DNA from: Mannheimia granulomatis
GTDB lineage: Bacteria; Pseudomonadota; Gammaproteobacteria; Enterobacterales; Pasteurellaceae
Length of the DNA stretch: 64,000 nt
Assembly (NCBI RefSeq): GCF_013377255.1
Contig: NZ_CP016614.1
Coordinates: 1,186,501-1,250,500 of the forward strand
Reading direction: 5' to 3'
Below, one piece after another: positions 1 to 8,195 of this stretch (positions within the stretch are counted from its first letter, which is position 1; each line of letters begins with the position of its first letter). A program made the translations under genes and the position numbers. The notes under the pieces are model-generated. The model worked only from the letters and a program-made list of their open reading frames with translations, was not told where the DNA came from and made no database searches.

Positions 1-594
1 AAAGAGATGTTTACTACACTAGGCATAAATTTTGTGAAACAACTGCATGAACGTAAATTTGATGTATTCCTTGATTTAAAATACCACGATATTCCAAATA
101 CTGTTGCCCGAGCAGTACGCTCAGCGGCGGATTTAGGCGTGTGGATGGTAGATTTACATGCTTCCGGTGGTTTAACCATGATGGAAGAAGCGAAAAAAAT
201 CCTAGAGCCTTATGGTAAGGATGCGCCATTATTGATTGCGGTAACTGTATTAACCAGCATGGAAGACCTGGATTTATTACAAATTGGTATTAATGCTTCG
301 CCAATGGAGCAGGTGATTCGTTTAGCGCATTTAGCTCAACGTGCAGGATTAGATGGCGTTGTCTGTTCACCACAAGAAGTGGATGTGTTACGAACCCATT
401 GTGGTAAAGATTTCAAACTCATTACTCCGGGCATTCGACCTGAAGGTGCAGATTTTGGTGATCAACGTCGAGTAATGACGCCTAAACAAGCGGTTGAAAC
501 CGGTGCTGATTATTTGGTGATTGGTCGTCCTATTACTCAAGCACAAGACCCGTTATCTGTTCTAAAATCAATTAACCAATCTATTAACAGCTAA
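1..594 (+). CDS. pyrF: Orotidine 5'-phosphate decarboxylase, 5' end cut by the window
   Basis: Decarboxylates OMP to UMP, the last step of de novo pyrimidine synthesis, in the cytoplasm. The frame is open from base 1, so about 35 N-terminal residues lie outside the window. The catalytic DxKxxD signature is visible as DLKYHDIPNT at 61-93, and the phosphate-binding region near the C-terminus reads TPGIRP and then VIGRPI. The gene ends in a good stem-loop terminator and is followed by yciH on the same strand, the pyrF-yciH order known from Escherichia coli. Identity is secure; only the start is missing. Confidence 0.96.
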   Translation, partial: KEMFTTLGINFVKQLHERKFDVFLDLKYHDIPNTVARAVRSAADLGVWMVDLHASGGLTMMEEAKKILEPYGKDAPLLIAVTVLTSMEDLDLLQIGINASPMEQVIRLAHLAQRAGLDGVVCSPQEVDVLRTHCGKDFKLITPGIRPEGADFGDQRRVMTPKQAVETGADYLVIGRPITQAQDPLSVLKSINQSINS

Positions 595-614
595 ATTAAA
601 TTGAATTTTTAATT

Positions 615-637
615 AAGGCGGAGATTTCCGCCTTTTT
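615..637 (+). terminator. Rho-independent terminator after pyrF
   Basis: Perfect 8-bp stem AAGGCGGA (615-622) / TCCGCCTT (627-634) with loop GATT and a short T run. A USS core ACAAGCGGT follows at 645-653. Confidence 0.85.
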
Positions 638-676
638 GTGTATTACAAGCGGTAATATTTTAAGGGAAATTTGCAA

Positions 677-988
677 ATGACATTAGTCTATTCCACAGAA
701 ACAGGCAGAATTAAGCCTGAAATAGTAAAAGAAGAACGCCCCAAAGGAGATGGCATTGTGCGTATTCAACGCCAAACCAGTGGTCGAAAAGGGAAGGGTG
801 TTTGTGTAATTACCGGTCTTGATTTAGATGATAAAGGCCTAAATTCCTTAGCCTCGGAACTTAAGCGAAAATTAGGCTGTGGTGGTTCGTTTAAAGACGG
901 AATAATTGAAATTCAAGGTGATAACCGTGATTTAATTAAACAAATTTTAGAGCAGAAAGGTTTTACAGTAAAACTGTCCGGCGGTTAA
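677..988 (+). CDS. yciH: SUI1/eIF1-family translation factor YciH
   Basis: Small protein of about 103 residues of the eIF1/SUI1 fold; the E. coli relative has been linked to translation initiation fidelity, but its physiological role is not settled. The text is strongly conserved: LVYSTETGRI at the N-terminus, then RPKGDGIVRIQRQTSGRKGK, and the basic SUI1 core ending in KLSGG. I chose ATG 677, preceded by AAGGGAAA at a normal distance; an in-frame TTG at 671 is less likely. Lies directly downstream of pyrF. Confidence 0.93.
   Translation: MTLVYSTETGRIKPEIVKEERPKGDGIVRIQRQTSGRKGKGVCVITGLDLDDKGLNSLASELKRKLGCGGSFKDGIIEIQGDNRDLIKQILEQKGFTVKLSGG
791..798 (+). other. KOPS-like octamer GGGAAGGG
   Basis: Matches the FtsK orienting consensus GGGNAGGG and points right, toward the dif site at 51578. 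It lies inside yciH. Confidence 0.4.
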
Positions 989-1001
989 AGAGAGGAAAAA
1001 T

Positions 1002-1025
1002 AAGGGGAATCTACTGATTCCCCTT
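1002..1025. terminator. Bidirectional terminator between yciH and ushA
   Basis: Perfect 9-bp stem AAGGGGAAT (1002-1010) / ATTCCCCTT (1017-1025), loop CTACTG. The T run is better on the minus strand (bases 1001-996), so it mainly serves ushA, but it also sits right after yciH. Confidence 0.8.
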
Positions 1026-1029
1026 TGGC

Positions 1030-2673
1030 TTATTTAAAGATAATATCATTTTTTGGATCGAATTTCGCAGCTTCAATGACTTTATTTTCTTCAAAGAATT
1101 TTTTCAGCATTTCAGCATCAATAAAGCCGGTATTCACATAGCTTGGGTGTTTTTTCAATAAAGGATAACCATCACCGCCGGCTGCAACATAGTCTGGAAG
1201 AGAGACTTTATAGGTTTTATTCGCATCAAAAGGCTTACCACCAATTTTAACTTCTGAGATAGTTTTTGCTCCACGATCTACTACCATAGAAACTCCGGCA
1301 AATTGAGGATAAGCACCTGTATCTACTTCTTTCAAAGCAATAGTCGTTAAAGTATCCAGCAATTCCTGACCTTTTAAATCTACTGTTGCAATCATATTGC
1401 CGAAAGGCTGTACCGTTAAAATATTTTTATAAGTCACGACACCTTCTTCAATTGAGGTGCGAATACCACCGGAATTCATAATACCAATATCCGCCTTCAC
1501 TCGCTCCATTTGTGATTGTGCAATAAGGCGGCCTAGATTTGTTTGATGGAAGCGAATATGTTCCCGTTTCCCATCTAACAAACCTTTCACATGACCCACT
1601 TCAATATTAAGTTTTTGATCGCCTTCATCTTGATATTTTTTTAATAATGCATAAGTCGCTTCATCCGCTTTAATTTCCGGTTGGTAAAGCTGATACTCTT
1701 TTGTGCCATCCTCTTTTTTAATTGTTTTTTTCAAATTCACCGGAATCAGCTCATATTTAACTAACTTGGTTTCTCCGTTTTTGAATTCAAAATCTGCACG
1801 ACCAACAAATTTTCCCCATTCACCGGCTTGCACAATCCAAGTACCATTTTGGAAGTCTGGTTTACATTCTTCCCCTGGTGTATATTTTGCTTTGAATTGT
1901 CCTTTTTCATCAATACAAACGGTATCGTGAGTATGCCCTCCAATGATTAAATCGAAAGCACCTTTGTCTAAAGTACGCGCCATCGTGACATCACCCGGCG
2001 CGTTAGTGCCGTGTTTGCCATCAAAGTAATAGCCCATATGGGTTAATGCAATACGAACATCAGGTTTTTCTGTCTTATTAATTTCAGCTAATGTGGTTCT
2101 AGCAGTATCAATCGGATTTTTGAAAAATGCATTTTCTGTTACATCAGGATTACCTAATTTTGCAGTATCCTCTGTTGTTAATCCAACAACTGCAATTTTT
2201 AGTCCGCCTCGTTCTAGAATAACGTAAGGTTTTACGATAGGTTTATCTGTTTTTTTATTAATGACATTAGCAGAAATAAAAGGGAATTTTGCCCATTTTT
2301 CTTGCATAGAAAGGATTTGAAGTGGAAAATCGAACTCATGGTTCCCTAGAACCATAGCATCGTAACCGATTGCATTCATCCCCTCAATATCCGGGCGGGC
2401 ATTTTGCATATCGGATTCCGGTACTCCGGTATTTGCATCGCCTGCATTAAGAAGAACTATAGAACCTCCTTTTTCTTCTACTTCCTTACGAATATTATCA
2501 ATTAACGTTTTCTGTGCAGCCATCCCATATTCACCTTTGTCACTTTGCCAGAAGTGTCCGTGTATATCGTTAGTGTGTAAAACAGTAAAACTATAGGTTT
2601 TATCTGTTTCATACGCCATAACTGATGTTGCCCCTAAGAGTGCGACAGAAAGTAATGTTTTTTTCAAGTTCAT
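1030..2673 (-). CDS. ushA: Periplasmic UDP-sugar hydrolase / 5'-nucleotidase
   Basis: Hydrolyses UDP-sugars and 5'-nucleotides (and, in relatives, NAD breakdown products) in the periplasm so that nucleosides can be taken up. A Sec signal peptide covers residues 1-20 (cleavage after VMA). The metallophosphatase motifs are HTNDIH at 33-38 and GNHE at 110-113; further metal motifs are THMGYY and GGHTHD; the C-terminal substrate domain has the GGDGYP signature. About 547 residues, the normal UshA length. ATG 2673 was chosen because GAGG lies just upstream; the longer ATG at 2685 would overlap that site. dgkA ends 37 bases upstream with no terminator between, so they may be cotranscribed. Confidence 0.94.
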   Translation of the reverse strand: MNLKKTLLSVALLGATSVMAYETDKTYSFTVLHTNDIHGHFWQSDKGEYGMAAQKTLIDNIRKEVEEKGGSIVLLNAGDANTGVPESDMQNARPDIEGMNAIGYDAMVLGNHEFDFPLQILSMQEKWAKFPFISANVINKKTDKPIVKPYVILERGGLKIAVVGLTTEDTAKLGNPDVTENAFFKNPIDTARTTLAEINKTEKPDVRIALTHMGYYFDGKHGTNAPGDVTMARTLDKGAFDLIIGGHTHDTVCIDEKGQFKAKYTPGEECKPDFQNGTWIVQAGEWGKFVGRADFEFKNGETKLVKYELIPVNLKKTIKKEDGTKEYQLYQPEIKADEATYALLKKYQDEGDQKLNIEVGHVKGLLDGKREHIRFHQTNLGRLIAQSQMERVKADIGIMNSGGIRTSIEEGVVTYKNILTVQPFGNMIATVDLKGQELLDTLTTIALKEVDTGAYPQFAGVSMVVDRGAKTISEVKIGGKPFDANKTYKVSLPDYVAAGGDGYPLLKKHPSYVNTGFIDAEMLKKFFEENKVIEAAKFDPKNDIIFK

Positions 2674-2710
2674 AGAATACCTCATAAGCGTTTAGATGTA
2701 GAAAAAGGTA

Positions 2711-3073
2711 TTAGCAGAATAAAACTAATATCCAGGTAACAGCTAATAAAACCATCGACATAAATACTGCAGCAGAGCCAAGATCTTTTGCTCTGCCTGA
2801 CAACTCATGGAATTCAGCCCCGATTCTGTCTACCACAGATTCAATGGCGCTATTTAATAATTCGGTAATCAGTACCAAAAGTACCGTGCCGGCTAACAAC
2901 ACTTTTTCAATATTAGTATCGCCTAAAAAGAAAGCAAGAGGGAATAAAATTATCGCACACCATACTTCTTGACGAAATGCGGCTTCATGAATATAAGCGG
3001 CTTTTAACCCTTTCATAGAATAATGTGTTGCATTGATAACGCGTTGAAAATCTGCTTTATTGGCTGGTTTCAT
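2711..3073 (-). CDS. dgkA: Diacylglycerol kinase
   Basis: Integral membrane enzyme that phosphorylates diacylglycerol to phosphatidic acid, recycling lipid left from osmoregulated glycan synthesis. At 120 residues it has the usual DgkA size with an amphipathic N-terminus and three membrane segments. The family signature is plain: EAAFRQE near 30-36 and the active-site stretch LLNSAIESVVDRIG followed by HELSGRAKDLGSAAV. Same strand as and just upstream of ushA. Confidence 0.95.
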   Translation of the reverse strand: MKPANKADFQRVINATHYSMKGLKAAYIHEAAFRQEVWCAIILFPLAFFLGDTNIEKVLLAGTVLLVLITELLNSAIESVVDRIGAEFHELSGRAKDLGSAAVFMSMVLLAVTWILVLFC

Positions 3074-3212
3074 AGTAAAAAGATAAGTAGTGAAAAATGA
3101 TTGCTATTGTACTGAAAGAATGAGGTTGTTCAAAGAAACTTATTAAGAATAAATTGAAATTTATAAAAAATGGAAAATTTTTGTGGTTTTTGCAAAAAAT
3201 TTTAAAAAAATG

Positions 3213-3221
3213 ACCGCTTGT
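3213..3221 (-). repeat. Uptake signal sequence (USS) core, minus orientation
   Basis: ACCGCTTGT on the plus strand, the complement of the Apl-type USS core, within the 249-base gap between dgkA and sstT. Nothing else was recognised in that gap besides A/T-rich promoter-like sequence. Confidence 0.75.
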
Positions 3222-3322
3222 CTATTCCATAATACTATTTTTTCCGCTAATCTGGCTAACTCATTTTTAGGTGGGTAAAGTAATTTACCCTTATTTTTTT
3301 ATGTCTTACAGAAGTGAAATTT

Positions 3323-4531
3323 ATGAGTAATTCATTATCATCAAAAATTCTTGGCGGTAATTTAGTTTTGCGTATCGCTATTGGCTTGGGGCTAGGTATC
3401 TTATTAGCATCGGTGAATAAAGAATGGGCAGCCAGCGTAGGTGTTTTAGGGCAATTCTTTGTTAAATCATTACGTGCAATTGCACCAATTTTGGTTTTTG
3501 TTTTAGTTTTATCTGCAATTGCAAACAAAGAAGTAGGCACTGACAGTAAATTAAAACCAATTTTAGTACTGTATGTTTTAGGTACATTTTTCGCTGCATT
3601 AACAGCAGTAGTATTAAGTTATTTATTCCCAACGACCTTAGAATTAGCAGCTAGTCCGGATGGTTTAACTCCACCACAAGGTATTGGTGAAATTTTAAAA
3701 ACAGTTATTTTTAACTTAGTAGATAATCCGCTTGTTGCATTAAGCAATGCTAATTTTATCGGCATACTTGCTTGGTCTATCGGTTTAGGTATTGCATTTC
3801 GTCATGGTTCTGCAAGCTCAAAAGCTTTCTTAAATGATTTAGCGAATGCGGTTTCTTTTGTGGTAAAAGTGGTTATTGCCTTTGCACCTATCGGGGTATT
3901 TGGTTTAGTAGCAGAAACGGTTGCCATCAACGGCTTGGATGCATTTGAAGGCTATGCTCGCTTATTATTTGTATTGGTAGGCGCAATGTTATTTGTTGCA
4001 CTCGTACTCAACCCTTTATTAGTATTCTGGAAAATTCGTCGCAATCCATATCCACTCACGTTCACTTGCTTGCGTGAAAGTGGCGTAACGGCATTCTTTA
4101 CCCGTAGTTCAGCTGCAAATATTCCGGTAAATATGAATCTTGCAAAACGCTTGGGTATTCGTGATGAAATCTCTTCAGTTGCTATTCCACTAGGTGCAAC
4201 CATTAATATGGCAGGTGCGGCAATTACCGTTACCGTGTTAACTTTAGCTGCAGCTTATACGCAAGGTATTCAGCCTGATTTTGCAACTGCATTGTTATTA
4301 AGCGTAGTTGCTTCAATTTGTGCATGTGGTGCTTCTGGTGTTGCAGGTGGTTCACTATTATTAATTCCATTAGCTTGTAGCCTATTTAGCATTCCAAATG
4401 ATATTGCAGCACAAGTAATTGGTGTAGGTTTTGTTATCGGTGTTGTTCAAGATTCTGTTGAAACAGCATTAAACTCCTCAACTGACGTATTATTTACTGC
4501 AGCAGTAAGCTATGCAGAAGATCAAAAATAA
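3323..4531 (+). CDS. sstT: Serine/threonine:Na+ symporter SstT
   Basis: Inner-membrane transporter of the dicarboxylate/amino acid:cation symporter family (DAACS, SLC1 type) that imports serine and threonine with sodium. About 402 residues, highly hydrophobic throughout. Recognisable stretches are VKSLRAIAPILVFVLV near 53-68, the serine-rich tip TRSSAANIPVNM and the Asn-containing TM segment GATINMAGAAITV, all typical of this family. ATG 3323 follows a weak GAAG site; the in-frame GTG at 3314 would add three residues. Ends in a strong UUCG-loop terminator. Confidence 0.93.
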   Translation: MSNSLSSKILGGNLVLRIAIGLGLGILLASVNKEWAASVGVLGQFFVKSLRAIAPILVFVLVLSAIANKEVGTDSKLKPILVLYVLGTFFAALTAVVLSYLFPTTLELAASPDGLTPPQGIGEILKTVIFNLVDNPLVALSNANFIGILAWSIGLGIAFRHGSASSKAFLNDLANAVSFVVKVVIAFAPIGVFGLVAETVAINGLDAFEGYARLLFVLVGAMLFVALVLNPLLVFWKIRRNPYPLTFTCLRESGVTAFFTRSSAANIPVNMNLAKRLGIRDEISSVAIPLGATINMAGAAITVTVLTLAAAYTQGIQPDFATALLLSVVASICACGASGVAGGSLLLIPLACSLFSIPNDIAAQVIGVGFVIGVVQDSVETALNSSTDVLFTAAVSYAEDQK

Positions 4532-4544
4532 TCAGATTTGAAAT

Positions 4545-4574
4545 AAAGGCAGACTTCGGTCTGCCTTTATTTTT
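4545..4574 (+). terminator. Strong terminator after sstT
   Basis: Ten-bp perfect stem AAAGGCAGAC (4545-4554) / GTCTGCCTTT (4559-4568) closed by a C(TTCG)G tetraloop and followed by TTTATTTTT. Confidence 0.92.
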
Positions 4575-4642
4575 GTAACTATTTTTGTGAGCTTGCTCGA
4601 AAAATTTAAAATCCTTTCTGAAAATCTTGGCATAAAACGGCA

Positions 4643-4663
4643 TACTCAAACAAAAATTGAGTA
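4643..4663 (+). other. Stem-loop in the comEC leader
   Basis: Perfect 7-bp inverted repeat TACTCAA (4643-4649) / TTGAGTA (4657-4663) ending six bases before the comEC ATG and lacking a T run. It covers the place where a ribosome binding site would be expected. Function unknown. Confidence 0.4.
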
Positions 4664-4669
4664 GCTGGT

Positions 4670-6964
4670 ATGAATTTAGACCGTTTTTGCATTTTCCTAA
4701 CCTTACTTCATTTGCCGATTCTGTTTCTGCCGAAAGAGTTCCTGTTTTTTTGCGTTCTATCGGGAATTTTAATTGGGTGTGTGGGTGTTTTTTATCGAGA
4801 TACGCTGATCTTTTTACTTGGTTTTTTACTGTGTATTGGCTATGTTCAAGTAGACCAAATTGCAAAAAATGCAGAAAATATAACCGCTATTAAAGCTTTC
4901 AAATCATTTGAAATTATTCAAATTTTAAAACAAACCGATTATCAAACCGCAATAGCTAAATTGGAAAATGGAGATAAAATTTATCTCAACTGGCAAGCCG
5001 AACAATCCCTGGAATTAAATCAACATTACCGTGCTGAATTAACTATTCGCCCCATTTCAGCTCGTAGTAACATAGGTAATTTTGATCGTCAAAAATGGTA
5101 TTTTGCTCAAAATATCACAAAAACAGCAACGGTGAAAAAAGCAGAAAGATTAAAAATAAGCGTCAGTTCTTTTCGGACAAATTGGCTTAATAGGGTAAAA
5201 AAACAGACAGAAGATCTAGCTACTCAAGGGCTATTATTAGCTTTGGCATTTGGAGAACGGGCATGGCTTAGTTCTTCCCATTGGGAAGCTTTTCAAAAAA
5301 CTGCAACTGCCCATTTAATTGCGATTTCAGGCTTGCATATTGCACTTGCAATGGCATTTGGTTTCTATCTTGCTAAAGGCATACAATGGTTACTGTTGAT
5401 CTCTCGTATTCAACTATTACAAGCGGTCGGATTTTCCTATTTCTTTACTAGAATGTGTGGTTTTCTTTTTGCCTTTAGTTATAGTTATTTAGCCGGCTTT
5501 GCAGTACCGACAGTAAGAGCATTGCTGGCAATTAGCTTTGCCTTACTGTGGCAATTTTGCCGTCGCCATTACACTGCGTGGCAATTTTGGTGGCGGGTAG
5601 TGGCTTTATTAATAGTGCTTGATCCACTCACATTACTGTCAGATAGTTTCTGGCTCTCAATTTTGGCCGTTGCCAGTCTGATTGTTTGGTATCAATTCTT
5701 CCCACTGTCTCTTTTTACCCACTTTGAAAATAGAAAAGAAATCAGCAAATTTTTGCCTAAATTTAACCGCTTGTTGCTCTCTTTATTTCATCTACAAATC
5801 GGTATTTGGTTGATATTTTCACCGGTTCAGCTCTATTTTTTCCAAGGTATCTCGCCTTTTGCTTTAATTGCCAACTTAATTATTGTGCTGTTATACAGCT
5901 TTTTCCTTGTACCTCTTATTTTATTTAGCTTGCTGAGTGATAATCTTTTTTCTACTTGGCAACTTGCCGATTTATTAAGCCATAGCAGTTTAGCTTTGTT
6001 AGCTCCACTCACCGATTTTTGGTGGGATTTAAGCTATAGCCAGCAATGGCATTTACTTTCCGTTAATTTATTGATTTTATTGCTGATTTACTGCAAAGTT
6101 TATAACTTGAATTATCTAAAATGGTTACAAGCATTTACAGTGGCTTTGTCGTTTAATTTGAGCTTTTATTTTCCAAAGCTATTACCGCAAGCAAAAACAG
6201 AGTGGATCACTTTTGATGTTGGGCAAGGTTTAGCCATGGCATTGGTTTATGAAGGTAATAAAGCGGTGATTTATGATAGCGGGGCAAGCTGGCAATCTGC
6301 AGATGGGAGAGTGAATTCAATGGCAAAAAATGAATTATTGCCTTATTTGAAACGCCGAGGCATTTCTGTCGAAGCGATTTTCCTAAGCCACGATGATAAC
6401 GATCATTCCGGAGGCATACCCGAATTGTTACAAGTCTATCCAAACGCCCGGTTTATTAGCTCAAGCCAAATCCTTTATCGTAATATTCAATCTGAGCCTT
6501 GTATTAAGGGAAAAACGTGGCAATTTGGTCAATGGCATTTGACGGCAGTTTATCCTTCACAAATTGTTAAACAGGCTAAAAATAGAGATTCTTGCATTAT
6601 TGTAGCGAAAAATGACCGCTTGCAAATATTATTTACAGGGGATTCTGGCACGGAACAAGAGCGGCAATTTGCGCTAGATGTCGGCAAAGTAGATTTTCTA
6701 CAAGTTGGGCATCACGGCAGTAAAAGTAGTACAAGCGAAACATTACTGGCAATTACCCAGCCGAAAATTGCAATCATCTCTGCGGGAAGATGGAATCCGT
6801 GGAAATTACCCAATAACCAAATTGTAGAACGATTGACCTCAAAAGGTATTCGGGTACTAAATACAGCGGAAACGGGAATGGTAAGAATGAAATTTTACTC
6901 AAACAGTATTGAGATTGAACAGGGCAGGGAGCGATCTTCGCCATGGTATAAGCAGTATTATTAA
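4670..6964 (+). CDS. comEC: DNA uptake channel protein ComEC/Rec2
   Basis: Inner-membrane channel that carries single-stranded DNA into the cytoplasm during natural transformation. Order of parts: N-terminal membrane helices, an OB-like soluble domain (about 90-150), the multi-helix Competence domain with AISGLHIALAMAF near 217-229, then a metallo-beta-lactamase-like domain from about 510 (FDVGQGLAMAL) with the metal motif SHDDNDH near 572. 764 residues, intact, as expected for an organism whose genome is full of uptake signals; a full USS (ACAAGCGGTC at 5419) lies inside the gene. The ATG has no clear Shine-Dalgarno sequence; a small stem-loop lies just before it. Confidence 0.94.
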   Translation: MNLDRFCIFLTLLHLPILFLPKEFLFFCVLSGILIGCVGVFYRDTLIFLLGFLLCIGYVQVDQIAKNAENITAIKAFKSFEIIQILKQTDYQTAIAKLENGDKIYLNWQAEQSLELNQHYRAELTIRPISARSNIGNFDRQKWYFAQNITKTATVKKAERLKISVSSFRTNWLNRVKKQTEDLATQGLLLALAFGERAWLSSSHWEAFQKTATAHLIAISGLHIALAMAFGFYLAKGIQWLLLISRIQLLQAVGFSYFFTRMCGFLFAFSYSYLAGFAVPTVRALLAISFALLWQFCRRHYTAWQFWWRVVALLIVLDPLTLLSDSFWLSILAVASLIVWYQFFPLSLFTHFENRKEISKFLPKFNRLLLSLFHLQIGIWLIFSPVQLYFFQGISPFALIANLIIVLLYSFFLVPLILFSLLSDNLFSTWQLADLLSHSSLALLAPLTDFWWDLSYSQQWHLLSVNLLILLLIYCKVYNLNYLKWLQAFTVALSFNLSFYFPKLLPQAKTEWITFDVGQGLAMALVYEGNKAVIYDSGASWQSADGRVNSMAKNELLPYLKRRGISVEAIFLSHDDNDHSGGIPELLQVYPNARFISSSQILYRNIQSEPCIKGKTWQFGQWHLTAVYPSQIVKQAKNRDSCIIVAKNDRLQILFTGDSGTEQERQFALDVGKVDFLQVGHHGSKSSTSETLLAITQPKIAIISAGRWNPWKLPNNQIVERLTSKGIRVLNTAETGMVRMKFYSNSIEIEQGRERSSPWYKQYY
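6922..6929 (+). other. KOPS-like octamer GGGCAGGG
   Basis: FtsK orienting consensus GGGNAGGG near the 3' end of comEC; points right, toward dif. Confidence 0.4.
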
Positions 6965-6969
6965 AAAAA

Positions 6970-6992
6970 CCCTTTGAATTTAATTCAAAGGG
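6970..6992. terminator. Bidirectional terminator between comEC and queA
   Basis: Eleven-base inverted repeat CCCTTTGAATT (6970-6980) / AATTCAAAGGG (6982-6992), with A7 upstream and ATTTTTA downstream, giving U runs in both directions for the two convergent genes. Confidence 0.88.
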
Positions 6993-7001
6993 AATTTTTA
7001 G

Positions 7002-8087
7002 TTACGGCATATCATTTAATGCATTTGGGTTTTTATTGATAAACATAGCATCACCATAGCTGAAAAAACGGTACTGTTTTTCAACAGCGTGAGCGTAAGC
7101 ATTCATCGTATTTTTATAGCCGGCAAAAGCAGAAATCAACATTATCAAAGTAGATTCAGGTAAATGGAAATTAGTCACTAATGCATCAATCACTTTAAAC
7201 GTTTTGCCCGGATAAAGGAAAATAGCAGTGTCAGAGAAAAATGGAGCGATTAATTTGCCCTCGGCTTCAGCTGCTTGAGCGGCACTTTCCACTGAGCGAA
7301 CAGAGGTTGTTCCTACTGCAATCACACGTTTACCGTTGGCTTTGATGGCCAGTATTTTATCTACTACCTCTTGGCTTACCTCAGCATATTCTTCGTGCAT
7401 TTTATGTGCCTCAATGGTATCAACACGCACCGGCTGGAAAGTACCAGCCCCTACGTGTAAAGTCACAAAGGCAATATCCACACCTTTCGCTTTTAGTTTT
7501 TCCAACATTGCATTATCAAAATGCAAGCCGGCAGTTGGAGCTGCAACCGCACCTAGCACTTTGCTATAAACAGTTTGATAGCGTTCTTGGTCGGCATCTT
7601 CATCGGGGCGGTCGATATAAGGTGGCAGCGGCATATGGCCTGCTTGCTGTAATAAGTCAAATAGTGGGGTTTCCGCACGAAATTCCAGCTCAAATAACGT
7701 ATCGTGGCGGGCTACCATAGTAGCGATAAAGCCTTTTCCTTCGCCTAATTTGTCTTCACCAAAAATCAGCTCAGCGCCTTCTTTCGGGGCTTTTGAGGCT
7801 TTAACGTGAGCTAAACAACGATGTTCATCTAACACGCGTTCTACTAAGGCCTCTACTTTACCTCCACTCGGTTTACGCCCATATAAACGAGCCGGAATCA
7901 CGCGGGTATTGTTAAAAATCAATAAATCGCCAGCGTTGATATGGTTGTACAAATCCGTAAATTGCTGATCGGCAAATTCTCCTGTTTCTCCGTTTAAATG
8001 CAACAAACGGCTTGCCGAGCGTTCAGCAGTCGGGTAGCGAGCAATCAGCTCATCGGGCAAATCAAAATGAAAGTCTGAAACTAACAC
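7002..8087 (-). CDS. queA: S-adenosylmethionine:tRNA ribosyltransferase-isomerase
   Basis: Transfers and isomerises the ribosyl part of SAM onto 7-aminomethyl-7-deazaguanine in tRNA to make epoxyqueuosine. 361 residues, full length; conserved blocks DFHFDLPDELIARYP at the N-terminus, INAGDLLIFNNTRVIPARL, PTAGLHFD, VTLHVGAGTFQPV and GTTSVRS are all present. The start is GTG (8087-8085), preceded by AAGAGA; it aligns with the start of E. coli QueA. Not followed by tgt in this window. Confidence 0.95.
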   Translation of the reverse strand: MLVSDFHFDLPDELIARYPTAERSASRLLHLNGETGEFADQQFTDLYNHINAGDLLIFNNTRVIPARLYGRKPSGGKVEALVERVLDEHRCLAHVKASKAPKEGAELIFGEDKLGEGKGFIATMVARHDTLFELEFRAETPLFDLLQQAGHMPLPPYIDRPDEDADQERYQTVYSKVLGAVAAPTAGLHFDNAMLEKLKAKGVDIAFVTLHVGAGTFQPVRVDTIEAHKMHEEYAEVSQEVVDKILAIKANGKRVIAVGTTSVRSVESAAQAAEAEGKLIAPFFSDTAIFLYPGKTFKVIDALVTNFHLPESTLIMLISAFAGYKNTMNAYAHAVEKQYRFFSYGDAMFINKNPNALNDMP

Positions 8088-8134
8088 GGTTATTCTATCT
8101 CTTTAAAATCATAAAAACGGCGGTGATGATAGCA

Positions 8135-8165
8135 TAAAAAACGGCACAGGTCAGGAGTCTGTGCC
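8135..8165 (-). terminator. Terminator after purK
   Basis: Perfect 7-bp stem GGCACAG (8143-8149) / CTGTGCC (8159-8165); on the minus strand it is followed by GTTTTTTA. Confidence 0.88.
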
Positions 8166-8195
8166 ATTCTTAAAAGAGGACTTGCAAAGTTTTGC

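Noticed and set aside
4576..4669. Searched for a CRP-S competence site before comEC
   Set aside because: No TTTTGCGA...TCGCAAAA-like palindrome could be recognised; only the small stem-loop is reported.
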